NCBI GenBank assembly: GCA_963770155.1
Contig: CAVYOE010000001.1
Location: 372,001-436,000, forward strand
Reading direction: 5' to 3'
Source of the DNA: CAVYOE01 sp963770155
GTDB taxonomy: Bacteria; Actinomycetota; Thermoleophilia; Solirubrobacterales; 70-9
Length of the DNA: 64,000 nucleotides
In this document: positions 49,547-57,430 of the stretch, piece after piece
Layout of the letters: every line of letters starts with the position of its first letter
Position numbering within the stretch: position 1 is the stretch's first letter
Translations under genes and position numbers: made by a program
Notes under the pieces: generated by a model
The model's input: only the letters and a program-made list of their open reading frames with translations
Told to the model about the DNA's origin: nothing
The model's database searches: none

Positions 49547-50269
49547 ATGGCCGGGAACTTCAAGACCGAGGCCGTGGTCCTGCGCAGTATCCGCTACGGC
49601 GAGGCCGACCGGATCGTGCATCTCTACACCTCGGCGCGAGGGCGGGTGAACGCGATCGCGAAAGGCTCGCGCCGGCCGAAGTCGCGGTTCGGGGGCAGAC
49701 TGGAGCCGTTCTTCCGCCTCGACCTCCTCCTGCACGAGGGACGCGGCGACCTGGCGACGGTGACCGGCGCCTCGACCGTCGAGGGCTATCCGCGGCTGCG
49801 CTCAGAAGCACCGCGGCTCGGTGCTGCGGCCCGGGCTTGCGAGACGGTCCTGCGGCTGCTCGACTCGGCCGAGCCGAACGGGGCCGCCTACAACCTCCTC
49901 TGCACCTACCTGGACTTGCTCGATGGCGACGGCGGTGCGGCCGCCGCCGCGCGTCCGGCCGAGCTCGCCTTCCGCGCCAAGCTGGCCCTGGCGGCTGGGT
50001 TTGCTCCCGAACTGGCGGCGTGTGCCCGCTGCGGTGAGGCCGAGCATCTGAGCGCCTTCTCCGGGGCCGCCGGCGGCGTCGTCTGTGCGAGTTGCGAGGG
50101 GGACGGGTTCGAGCTCACGGCAGAGGCGCATCACTTTCTGGTGTCAGCGCTCGGGCGGCCGCTGGCGCAGGCCCCCGTGGCCGGGCCGGGTGCCCTCCAT
50201 CAGGCCGAGCGCGCAATCGGCGAAACGCTCGAGCACCACGCTCACGTCCAGCTACGAGCCGCCGCGTAG
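49547..50269 (+). CDS. recO: DNA repair protein RecO
   Basis: 240 aa, ATG start. The N-terminal OB fold reads KTEAVVLRSIRYGEADRIVH, TSARGRVNAIAKGSRRPKSR and GRLEPFFRLDLLL. A helical middle and a zinc site (ACARCGEAEHLSAF and GVVCASCEG) follow. RecO with RecR loads RecA on SSB-coated DNA in gap repair. It directly abuts the convergent SDR gene, with no bases between the two stops. Confidence 0.94.
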   Translation: MAGNFKTEAVVLRSIRYGEADRIVHLYTSARGRVNAIAKGSRRPKSRFGGRLEPFFRLDLLLHEGRGDLATVTGASTVEGYPRLRSEAPRLGAAARACETVLRLLDSAEPNGAAYNLLCTYLDLLDGDGGAAAAARPAELAFRAKLALAAGFAPELAACARCGEAEHLSAFSGAAGGVVCASCEGDGFELTAEAHHFLVSALGRPLAQAPVAGPGALHQAERAIGETLEHHAHVQLRAAA

Positions 50270-51034
50270 TCAGTTGGGCCGGTACATGCGCTCGGCGACG
50301 CGCAGCGCGACCGCGCGCGGCCCGACGGACGAGGCGCGCATGAACCAGCGGAAGCGGCGGCCGGGCAGGAGCGAGCGCTGTCCCCGGTCATAGGCGTCGA
50401 GCGCTTCGGAGACGACCTGCGGAGCTTCGATCACTCCGGGCACTCCGGGGGGCGGCTCTGCTCCGGGCGTGCCCGCGACGGCCTGCCATTCGGTCGGTAC
50501 CGGGCCCGGGTTGACGGCGAGCGCCTTCACGCCGGTTCCTTTCAGCTCCATGTGGAGCGCGTCGGTCAGGTTGAGCGCGAATGCCTTGCTTGCGGCGTAG
50601 GTCCCTTCATACGGGATCGGCTGCATCCCGGCTGACGAGGCAACTGTGATCACGCCACCCCTGCCTCGCTCGATCATCGCCGGGAGGAAGGCGCGGGTCA
50701 GGATCACGACCGCCTCGCAGTTGACGCGCACCATCTCCGCCAGCCGCTCGGGATCGCTGTCCCAAAACCGGCCGCGGAGGCCGAAGCCGGCGTTGTTGAT
50801 CAGCAGGTCCACATCGGCGCTGACCTTCCCGGGCAGCGAAGCCGCATCGTTGGCGAGGTCGCATTCGACCACCTCGGCTTCGGTGGGCAACTCGCCGGCG
50901 AGCTTCTCGAGGCGGTCACGCCGGCGTGCAACGAGGATCAGGTTGTTGCCGCGAGCCGCCAGCTGGCGCGCGAATTCCTCTCCAATCCCGGAGGAGGCTC
51001 CGGTGACTAGTGCCGTCTCTGCCACAAACAGCAC
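50270..51034 (-). CDS. Short-chain dehydrogenase/reductase
   Basis: 254 aa. GTG 51034 is preceded by GGAGATAAG; a GTG three codons later is possible. Rossmann signature TGASSGIGEEFARQLAARG, LLINNAGFGLRG (NNAG), catalytic Ser in VASSAGMQPIPYEGTYAASK with Tyr and Lys, and NPGPVPTEW. The C-terminal basic helix (RRFRWFMRASSVGPRAVAL) may touch the membrane. Substrate unknown. It is convergent with recO and divergent from dgt. Confidence 0.92.
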   Translation of the reverse strand: MLFVAETALVTGASSGIGEEFARQLAARGNNLILVARRRDRLEKLAGELPTEAEVVECDLANDAASLPGKVSADVDLLINNAGFGLRGRFWDSDPERLAEMVRVNCEAVVILTRAFLPAMIERGRGGVITVASSAGMQPIPYEGTYAASKAFALNLTDALHMELKGTGVKALAVNPGPVPTEWQAVAGTPGAEPPPGVPGVIEAPQVVSEALDAYDRGQRSLLPGRRFRWFMRASSVGPRAVALRVAERMYRPN

Positions 51035-51112
51035 CTTATCTCCGCGTCGTGCGGGGTGACCGTTCCGAAGGCATTCTGCCGGTCACTAGGATCGACGCAA
51101 GGAGCGAACCTT

Positions 51113-52243
51113 TTGCGAGCCACTGCGGACAGCGAAACGACGGTAGAGCCGGCTGGGTCCGGGGCTGAATTCGAGCACCGCATGCGCGAGTTCGAGGAGT
51201 CGCGGCTGTGGGAGCCGGCGACGCGTTCGTACCCGGCGCGGCGTGCACGCCCCGAGCCCAACAGCCCGGTACGGACCCCGTTCCAGCGCGACCGCGACCG
51301 GATCGTGCACTCAAAGGCGTTCCGGCGGCTCAAGCACAAGACCCAGGTGTTCATCGCGCCTGAGGGCGACCACTATCGGACGCGGCTCACCCACACGCTC
51401 GAGGCCTGCGGCATCTCCCGGACCGTGGCGCGGGCCCTCGGGCTGAACGAGGACCTGACCGAGGCGATCGGGCTCGGACATGACCTTGGCCACCCGCCCT
51501 TCGGGCACATCGGGGAGGAGGTGCTCGATTCCGCGCTGGCCGAGCACGGCCGCCGCTTTCGCCACAACGAGCACTCGCTGCGGGTGGTGGAGTCACTCGA
51601 GCGTGACGGAGAGGGGCTGAATCTGACCGAGCAGGTGCGCGACGGGATCCTCAATCACACCGGGCAGCAGCGGCCGTCGACGCTGGAGGGGCGGGTGGTT
51701 CGGATCGTCGACCGGGTCGCCTACATAAACCACGACATCGACGACGCCGTGCGCGCGGGGATTCTCTCCGAGGCCGATTTGCCGCGCGAGGAGATCGAGC
51801 TGCTCGGACCCACCGGCAGCGAGCGAATCGACACCCTGGTCCTCGACATGGTCGAGTGCTCGCGCGAGGCCGGCGATATCTGCCAGTCCGAGCAGGTCGG
51901 CGGCGCAATGCTGCGGCTGCGCAAATTCATGTTCGACCGGGTCTACCTCGGCCCCGAGGCAAGGGGCGAGCACGATCGCGTGCGCAAAACGCTGGAGGGG
52001 CTGTTCGGCCATTACCTCGAGCATCCCGACGCTGTGCCGGCGGTCGACCGCGACGCCGATTCGATCCAGCGGGTGACCGATTATCTGGCGGGGATGACCG
52101 ATCGTTTCTGCTTGAACACCTACCGGGATCTCCTCAGCTCCGCTCAGGGAGCCCAAGGGGCGACCGGTGGTTCGGGCGAAGCCCGAACGGGGGATCCCGG
52201 TCCAGAGTCCATGTCGGGTGGACCAGATGGGAAGTACGGCTGA
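51113..52243 (+). CDS. dgt: dGTPase-like HD phosphohydrolase
   Basis: 376 aa. TTG 51113 is chosen because AAGGAG at 51099-51104 fits it; no ATG or GTG lies nearer the conserved part. The HD domain is seen in RTRLTHTLEACGISRTVARA, GLGHDLGHPPFGHIGEEVLD and VDRVAYINHDIDDAVRAG. Upstream is PFQRDRDRIVHSKAFRRLKH. The family cleaves dNTPs to nucleoside and triphosphate. The last 30 residues are Gly/Ser-rich and coincide with a hairpin before dnaG. The stop overlaps the dnaG ATG (TGATG). Confidence 0.93.
   Translation: MRATADSETTVEPAGSGAEFEHRMREFEESRLWEPATRSYPARRARPEPNSPVRTPFQRDRDRIVHSKAFRRLKHKTQVFIAPEGDHYRTRLTHTLEACGISRTVARALGLNEDLTEAIGLGHDLGHPPFGHIGEEVLDSALAEHGRRFRHNEHSLRVVESLERDGEGLNLTEQVRDGILNHTGQQRPSTLEGRVVRIVDRVAYINHDIDDAVRAGILSEADLPREEIELLGPTGSERIDTLVLDMVECSREAGDICQSEQVGGAMLRLRKFMFDRVYLGPEARGEHDRVRKTLEGLFGHYLEHPDAVPAVDRDADSIQRVTDYLAGMTDRFCLNTYRDLLSSAQGAQGATGGSGEARTGDPGPESMSGGPDGKYG
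52170..52188 (+). other. Hairpin in the dgt tail, upstream of dnaG
   Basis: GTTCGGGC GAA GCCCGAAC is an 8-bp perfect stem with a 3-nt loop, 55 bases before the dnaG ATG. No T-run follows. It could limit dnaG expression or be an mRNA processing site. Confidence 0.45.
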
Positions 52244-54003
52244 TGTCCAAGTTCTCAGACGGAACCGTCGAGCGGGTGAAGGAGGCGGCCGACATCGTCG
52301 AGATCGTCTCGGCCCACACCGACCTGCGGCGGGCGGGGCAGCGGTTCACCGGGCTCTGCCCGTTCCACGAGGAGCGCACTCCCTCGTTCTCGGTCGACCC
52401 GGCCCAGAAGCTCTACTACTGCTTTGGCTGCGAAGCCGGGGGCGACGTCTTCCAGTTCGTCCGGGAAAAGGAGGGCCTCAGCTTCCCTGAAGCGGTGGAG
52501 GCGCTGGGCGAGCGTTACGGGGTGGAGGTGAAGCGTGAGGCCGAGGACCCGAAGGCGGAGGAGAGGCGCAAGCAGCGGGCGCGGCTGGTGGAACTGCTCG
52601 AGCGGACGGCAAAGTTCTATGCCGAGTTCCTCCGGGAGTCACCGAAGGCGGCGCGGGCGCGCGAGTACCTCGAGGGGAGGGGACTGTCGCCTGAGACGAT
52701 CGCCGATTTCGGCGTCGGGTTCGCGCCGAGCCCGTGGGACACGGTCCTGGTCCGAGGGCAGCGGGCGGGTTTCACGGTCAAGGACCTGCAAGCCGCCGGC
52801 CTGATCAACCGCGGCGACAAAGGGCCATACGACAAGTTCAGGGCCCGGATCATGTTCCCGATCCGCGACGCACGCGGCAGGGTCCTCGGGTTCGGTGGCC
52901 GCGGAATGACAGCGGATGCGAAGCCTAAGTACATGAACTCGCCGGAGGGCGAGCTCTTCCACAAGAGCCGGATCCTCTACGGGCTCGACCGCGCTCGAGG
53001 GGCGATTGCCAAGGCAGGGCGCGCCGTGGTGGTTGAGGGCTACACCGATGTGCTCGCGGCCCACCAGGCCGGGATCACCGAGACGGTGGCCGTGATGGGC
53101 ACCGCGATAACTCCCGATCAATTGGGGCTGTTCGGTGGCCTTTGTGAAGAGGTCGTGCTGGCGCTTGACGCGGACCGGGCCGGGACCGACGCCATGATCC
53201 GGGCCCAGCAGGTGGCGGCGGGGAAGGAGATCACCCTGCGCGTGGCGGCGATGCCCGAGGACGAGGATCCGGCCGAGATGATCCAGAAGGGAGAGGTGGA
53301 GCGCTTCCAGGAGCTGGTGGAGAGCGCTGTAGACCTGCCCGAGTTCCGGATCGAGACCGCGCTGGCGCGCGCCGACCTCGATTCGGCCTCCGGCCGGGAG
53401 CGGGCCCTGGCCGAAGTGGCGCCGGTGTTGGCGGCAATGGGGGAGAGAGTTGGGCGCGACGAGCTCGTCCGGAAGGTCGCCTCATCGCTCGACACCGAGC
53501 CGAGCCTCGTTTCGCAACGGGTGAAGGCGGCGCCCCCCAAGCAACCTGCTGCGGCCGCGGCTTCGAATCCGGAGCTGCCCGCGGAGCCGGCGCCGGCACC
53601 CAGCCCGCGTGAGCTGCGCGAACGAGCTCTGTTCGCGATGGCTGTCGCGGAGCCCGCTCAGGGCAGGGATTTCCTGGCACGGCTGAAAGAGGAACACCTT
53701 TCCTCGCCCCTGTCGGGACGGGTACTGGCCTGGCTGCGGGACCACCTGGACGATCCGATGGCGGGGCTACCCCGGGACGACGAGGAACTGGTCTCCGTGG
53801 TGACCCAGCTGAAGATGAGCGCCGGCAGAGAGCCGGCCTCGACCGAAGCGATGGAGCTCAACTTCCTGCTGCTGGAGCAGCGGGCACTGGAAGACCGGAT
53901 CGCCTCTGCCCGCGAGAGCGGCGACCACGCTGTGGTCCAGGAGCTCGGCCGCGAACGCGCCGACCTCGTTCAGCGCATTGCCGGCGCCGAACGCGCTGCG
54001 TAA
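52243..54003 (+). CDS. dnaG: DNA primase
   Basis: 586 aa. Zinc-binding domain: GLCPFHEERTPSFSVDP and YYCFGCEAGGDVFQFV. Then the catalytic core with FRARIMFPIRDARGRVLGFG, TOPRIM VVVEGYTDVLAAHQAGI with its Glu, and VLALDADRAGTDAM with DxD. The C-terminal helicase-binding part (ERALFAMAVAEPAQGRDFLA, ALEDRIASARESGDHAVVQE) is present. DnaG lays down RNA primers at the fork. In many bacteria rpoD follows dnaG. Here an HNH gene and tRNA-Asn follow instead. Confidence 0.96.
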   Translation: MSKFSDGTVERVKEAADIVEIVSAHTDLRRAGQRFTGLCPFHEERTPSFSVDPAQKLYYCFGCEAGGDVFQFVREKEGLSFPEAVEALGERYGVEVKREAEDPKAEERRKQRARLVELLERTAKFYAEFLRESPKAARAREYLEGRGLSPETIADFGVGFAPSPWDTVLVRGQRAGFTVKDLQAAGLINRGDKGPYDKFRARIMFPIRDARGRVLGFGGRGMTADAKPKYMNSPEGELFHKSRILYGLDRARGAIAKAGRAVVVEGYTDVLAAHQAGITETVAVMGTAITPDQLGLFGGLCEEVVLALDADRAGTDAMIRAQQVAAGKEITLRVAAMPEDEDPAEMIQKGEVERFQELVESAVDLPEFRIETALARADLDSASGRERALAEVAPVLAAMGERVGRDELVRKVASSLDTEPSLVSQRVKAAPPKQPAAAAASNPELPAEPAPAPSPRELRERALFAMAVAEPAQGRDFLARLKEEHLSSPLSGRVLAWLRDHLDDPMAGLPRDDEELVSVVTQLKMSAGREPASTEAMELNFLLLEQRALEDRIASARESGDHAVVQELGRERADLVQRIAGAERAA

Positions 54004-54021
54004 TCCGCGGAACCCTAGGAG

Positions 54022-54037
54022 GCGAACATATGTTCGC
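54022..54037. promoter_or_regulatory. LexA-type (SOS box) palindrome
   Basis: GCGAACATATGTTCGC is a perfect 16-base palindrome with core CGAAC-N4-GTTCG, the LexA/DinR box of Gram-positive bacteria. It lies 34 bases before the HNH gene start and 19 bases after the dnaG stop. An AGGAGG overlaps its left edge, so the internal ATG could also start a 36-codon reading frame. Confidence 0.6.
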
Positions 54038-54070
54038 TTTTCCGTCCGGTCGACCTGGCAACGTCGATCC

Positions 54071-54775
54071 ATGGAGAAGCACTTTCTCCAAGGCTGTCTC
54101 GAAGCTGGTCTCTCGCTCGAAAAGATTGGAGAGCTGGTAGACCGCGCTCCTTCGACGGTCAGCTACCACCTGAAAAAGCATGGCCTCGTTCCTGTCGGTC
54201 GAGCCGCGCATGCCCCGATTGGCAAGCTGGACCCCCAACGCCTTCAAAATCTGGTTGAGGAGGGACACTCCCTTCGTGTCATCGCCGCCGAGCTCAAGGT
54301 GGGCTACTCGACCGCCCGGTATTGGTGCAGGAAGCTAGGCCTGCGCCAGCAGCACATGAACCACCGTCAGGAAGTGCGGAAGGCGCTCGCGGCCGGACTG
54401 AGGCGCGTCCAGCTCAAATGCCGCCGCCATGGTCTAACCGAGTTTGTTCTCGAGGGCCGGGGCTCGTATCGGTGCATGCGGTGTCGACAGGAGCGTGTGG
54501 CGGAACGGCGGCGCGTAATCAAGCGACGTCTGGTCGAAGACGCTGGAGGAAGTTGCACGATCTGCGGATATGACCGATGCACTGCAGCGCTGCACTTTCA
54601 CCATGTCGACCCAGGGAGCAAGAGCTTTGCCTTAAGTCGTCAAGGTGTGACCCGGTCATTAGAGAAGGCCCGAGCCGAGGCCAGGAAGTGCGTACTCCTG
54701 TGTTCCAACTGCCACGCCGAGGTCGAGAGCGGGATGACAACGGTCCCGGCGGCTTCCGTCACAGTCGTCGTGTGA
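54071..54775 (+). CDS. HNH endonuclease-like protein with two HTH domains
   Basis: 234 aa from ATG 54071. Two helix-turn-helix units stand in tandem: AGLSLEKIGELVDRAPSTVS (about 12-31) and EGHSLRVIAAELKVGYSTAR (about 63-82). A Cys pair (RGSYRCMRCRQERVAERR) may form half of a zinc ribbon, followed by CTICGYDRC and the HNH core ALHFHHVDPGSKSF plus LLCSNCHAEVESG (His, Asn, His). Such proteins occur in actinobacteria and are thought to be DNA-binding nucleases, unproven. Codon third positions are visibly less GC-rich than in dnaG, suggesting acquisition. No ribosome site precedes the ATG. The LexA-type box suggests damage induction. Confidence 0.8.
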   Translation: MEKHFLQGCLEAGLSLEKIGELVDRAPSTVSYHLKKHGLVPVGRAAHAPIGKLDPQRLQNLVEEGHSLRVIAAELKVGYSTARYWCRKLGLRQQHMNHRQEVRKALAAGLRRVQLKCRRHGLTEFVLEGRGSYRCMRCRQERVAERRRVIKRRLVEDAGGSCTICGYDRCTAALHFHHVDPGSKSFALSRQGVTRSLEKARAEARKCVLLCSNCHAEVESGMTTVPAASVTVVV

Positions 54776-54778
54776 AAA

Positions 54779-54849
54779 CTCCCCCGCCTGGATTCGAACC
54801 AGGACTCCTTGATTAACAGTCAAGTTTGCTGCCATTACAACACGGGGGA
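54779..54849 (-). tRNA. tRNA-Asn (GTT)
   Basis: 71-nt cloverleaf on the minus strand: acceptor TCCCCCG/CGGGGGA with discriminator G, as usual for Asn; anticodon stem CTTGA/TCAAG with loop CTGTTAA (anticodon GTT); T arm CCTGG/CCAGG with TTCGAAT. The D stem is weak (TTGT/GCAA) with a short loop. It is three bases downstream of the HNH gene and convergent with it. No attachment-site duplication was seen nearby. Confidence 0.94.
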
Positions 54850-54932
54850 CCGTGCCTGACGTCGCCCAACGAAGCGGCGCCAGTGAGAGATTTTACGTGC
54901 CGCCAGAGATGCCTTGCTCAACGACATCGGCG

Positions 54933-56162
54933 TCAAGCCGCTCGAGCAAAAGCCTCGACCTCTTCCGCGCCGCGTTCGGCGCCGTTGTTCTCACGGCTCC
55001 AGGCAGAGAGCTCGGCCGTTCGCTCGGCGTAGGACGGATCGCCGAGGATCTTTCGGACCGCTCTGCGAAGTGACTTTGGCCCGAGCAGACGGCGCGGCAA
55101 GGAAAGGCCGGCGCCGGACCATTGAACCCGGGCGCTGTTCTCGGCCATGTCGCCGACGGCGGGGCAGCAGAGCACCGGAGTGCCGGCGTCGAGTGCTCGC
55201 GCAACCGTCCCGTGCCCTCCGTGGCAGATCACGAGGTCGGCCTCCGGCATCAGCTGGGAGTAGCTGAGCCAGGGCTCGAGGATGGCGTTGTCCGGCACAT
55301 CGAGCCGCTCGATCGGACGGTGCTTGTTGGTGGTCGCCACCACGCGGACCTGCTCATCGGCGAGTCCATCGAGGGCGGCGCGCAGCATCACGCACATCGG
55401 ATCCTGAGCCGTGCTCGGCGCAACCAGCACCAGTGGTTCCTCGCCCGCCGGAATCGGGATCTCCTCCCAGGGCAGTTCGAAGAACATCGGTCCGGTAATC
55501 CGCGCCGTCTCCGGCCATTTCCGCGGGTACTCGAGCTGGGGAAAGGTCGCCACCATCGCCAAGCCCTGATCGGTCCCGGCGGTGAGGTCGTCCAGCGGCC
55601 GAATTCCGACCCGGTCTCGCATCTTGTTCATCTCGACCAGACCCCGGGTGATCCCCATCCGCACCAGCGGCATGGCCCCTCTCCACGCAAGACGTCCAAT
55701 CGGGGTCCGCGGCGGCATCGCTCCCAACGAGAACAGCGGCAGGCCGGGCTCCTGTACCGGGAAGACATGCGGGATCAAGGTGGCCCGCGTGATTCCCAGC
55801 TTCTCGGCGGCCATGCTGGGGGCCACCGTAAGGATGTCGCTGATAACCAGGTCGGGCTCGTAATCCCCCAGCATGTCCAACAGGGCCAGAGCGGCATCGG
55901 CGACGCTCTTTCCCGCCGGCGTACCCGCCTCGGGCGGTGGGTAGACGATGTACTCCTGTGCCGCGGTGAACCGAAGCCCGACGTCCTCGACCACGTCCTG
56001 CCACTGCTCCCAGCTTTCGACCATCACCTCGTGGCCGCGTCCCTGCAGCGCGCGCGCCAACGCAATCGCCGGAAACACGTGCCCGGGGTCGCCAAACGCG
56101 GCGACCAGCAGCCGTAAGCGCTCACCGCGCAAGCCTGACCCCCGCAACCGCGTACCCATCAT
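54933..56162 (-). CDS. GT1-family glycosyltransferase (MGT/UGT-like)
   Basis: Up to 409 aa; ATG 56162 or 56159, though the conserved part begins at LRLLVAAFGDPGHVFPAIAL. This is the GT-B fold: an N-domain with DLVISDILTVAPSMAAEKLG and a C-domain with VLVAPSTAQDP, WLSYSQLMPEADLVICHGGH, GTVARALDAGTPVLCCPAVG and DMAENSARVQWSGAG, the nucleotide-sugar site. Relatives glycosylate macrolides, sterols or lipids. No biosynthetic cluster surrounds it, so the acceptor is unknown. It is divergent from the next gene with 30 bases between. Confidence 0.88.
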   Translation of the reverse strand: MMGTRLRGSGLRGERLRLLVAAFGDPGHVFPAIALARALQGRGHEVMVESWEQWQDVVEDVGLRFTAAQEYIVYPPPEAGTPAGKSVADAALALLDMLGDYEPDLVISDILTVAPSMAAEKLGITRATLIPHVFPVQEPGLPLFSLGAMPPRTPIGRLAWRGAMPLVRMGITRGLVEMNKMRDRVGIRPLDDLTAGTDQGLAMVATFPQLEYPRKWPETARITGPMFFELPWEEIPIPAGEEPLVLVAPSTAQDPMCVMLRAALDGLADEQVRVVATTNKHRPIERLDVPDNAILEPWLSYSQLMPEADLVICHGGHGTVARALDAGTPVLCCPAVGDMAENSARVQWSGAGLSLPRRLLGPKSLRRAVRKILGDPSYAERTAELSAWSRENNGAERGAEEVEAFARAA

Positions 56163-56192
56163 CTCGGCAGCTCACTGGTATCCATTCTTCAC

Positions 56193-56834
56193 ATGCTGAC
56201 TGCACATCGCAGGCGACCAAGCTCAGGACAACGACTCCGTAACGCGATCGAGGCGATGCCGCTCGAGACCCGCGAGGCGATGCTGGAGGGCATCGCCGAC
56301 TCGGAGATCATCGTCGGGGCCTATGTCGACAACTCCACGGGTGGCATCTGCCCGATGCTCGCCGCTCACCGCTGCGGCCCGCGGACCAACTTCGGCACCT
56401 TTGCCCGCGCCTGGGACCAGTTCACGGGAGCCGACCCGAAGAAGCCCCGCCGCGCCACCCGCCGCGAGATCCGCGCGCTCCGCAGTTACCTGGAGCGCAG
56501 CCTGATCGGCGACGAGGTCGCCAGGACTCCGCTCGGCCGCGCGGTGCGGGAGGTACAGGCCACGCGCCGCCGCCTCGCTGAAGCGGAGGCCGCCGAGTCT
56601 CGCCGGAGGTCCGCTGACCTACGGCCCGCCCGACCCAAGCGAGTCCCCGGGACGTATGAACATGATCTCGGGAACGATGCAGTTGTTCGAGGTCCGCAGG
56701 AGGAACCGGACCGCCTCGGCGATGTCCTCGGGCCGGATCATCTTCTCGGCGTCGACGTTCCCCTTGGCCCAGTCGGTCATCGGCGTGTCGACGAACGCCG
56801 GGCAGAGCGCAGTCACCTGGATTCCGTCGGCTGA
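56193..56834 (+). CDS. Conserved actinobacterial protein of unknown function; true end probably near 56617
   Basis: ATG 56193. The first 130 residues look genuine: IEAMPLETREAMLEGIADSE, IIVGAYVDNSTGGICPMLAA, HRCGPRTNFGTFARAWDQFT and TRREIRALRSYLERSL. I recall similar unnamed proteins in Solirubrobacterales. After about 56600 the frame runs 215 bases antisense through the SDR gene. A one-base shift near 56600 would give VSPEVR and a TGA at 56615-56617, just before the SDR stop. The open frame to 56834 is therefore probably an indel artefact and the protein is about 140 aa. No known domain recognised. Confidence 0.65.
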   Translation: MLTAHRRRPSSGQRLRNAIEAMPLETREAMLEGIADSEIIVGAYVDNSTGGICPMLAAHRCGPRTNFGTFARAWDQFTGADPKKPRRATRREIRALRSYLERSLIGDEVARTPLGRAVREVQATRRRLAEAEAAESRRRSADLRPARPKRVPGTYEHDLGNDAVVRGPQEEPDRLGDVLGPDHLLGVDVPLGPVGHRRVDERRAERSHLDSVG

Positions 56835-57356
56835 GATCTCGTTGTGGGCTGACTGGGTGAAGCCCACGACGGCGTGCTTGGTGGCCGAATAAACGGAGAT
56901 CCAGGCCTCGCCGAACTTGCCCGCGATCGACGCGGTGTTCGCGATCAGCGCCTTGCCGTGCTCGGCCCCGGCCTCCTTCAGCATCGGCAGTGCTTCCCGG
57001 GCGGTGAGGATGACGCCGCGCAGGTTGACCCCGAGCTGCATGTCGACCTGCTTTGTCCCGAGCTCGCCCAGGGGCTGCCCGATCCCGACCCCGGCGTTGT
57101 TGGCGAGGACGTCGAGCCGCCCGAAGCGCTCCTTGTGGGCAGCGACCATCTCCTTGATCGGTTCCTCCTCGGCCATGTTGCCCGCGATGCTCAAGATGTC
57201 GAGCCCTTCCGAGCGCAGTTCGTCCGCAGCGGCCTCCAGCTTGTCCGGCCGCCGTCCGTTCAGCGTGATCCCGTAGCCGTCCTGTCCCAAGGCACGCGCG
57301 ATCGCAAGCCCGATCCCGCTGGACCCACCTGTGATCAGTGCTGCTCGCTCGGCCAC
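56619..57356 (-). CDS. Short-chain dehydrogenase/reductase
   Basis: 245 aa, GTG start (MAERAALITGGSSGIGLAIA). NAD(P)-binding TGGSSGIGLAIARAL, VLANNAGVGIGQP (NNAG), catalytic Ser in ANTASIAGKFGEAW and YSATK, then LCPAFVDTPMTDWAKGNV. It is a classical SDR of typical length. It belongs to a different subgroup from the SDR at 50.3 kb. The convergent upstream neighbour seems to end against it. Substrate unknown. Confidence 0.93.
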   Translation of the reverse strand: MAERAALITGGSSGIGLAIARALGQDGYGITLNGRRPDKLEAAADELRSEGLDILSIAGNMAEEEPIKEMVAAHKERFGRLDVLANNAGVGIGQPLGELGTKQVDMQLGVNLRGVILTAREALPMLKEAGAEHGKALIANTASIAGKFGEAWISVYSATKHAVVGFTQSAHNEISADGIQVTALCPAFVDTPMTDWAKGNVDAEKMIRPEDIAEAVRFLLRTSNNCIVPEIMFIRPGDSLGSGGP

Positions 57357-57430
57357 GGCCCGGCACCCTATATACGGCGGCTCGTTGAGAGCGCGGCGGC
57401 TTGAGGGCCGCTTGAGACGGCTTCAATACG

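Noticed and set aside
54030..54140. 36-codon frame starting inside the LexA-type palindrome after AGGAGG
   Set aside because: The sequence (MFAFPSGRPGNVDPWR...) has no recognisable features and overlaps the HNH start; the palindrome is better explained as an operator, although a leader peptide is not excluded.
54779..56162. Genomic island integrated at tRNA-Asn
   Set aside because: No integrase, no repeat of the tRNA 3' end and no element genes were seen; the tRNA is intact and the downstream genes are ordinary.
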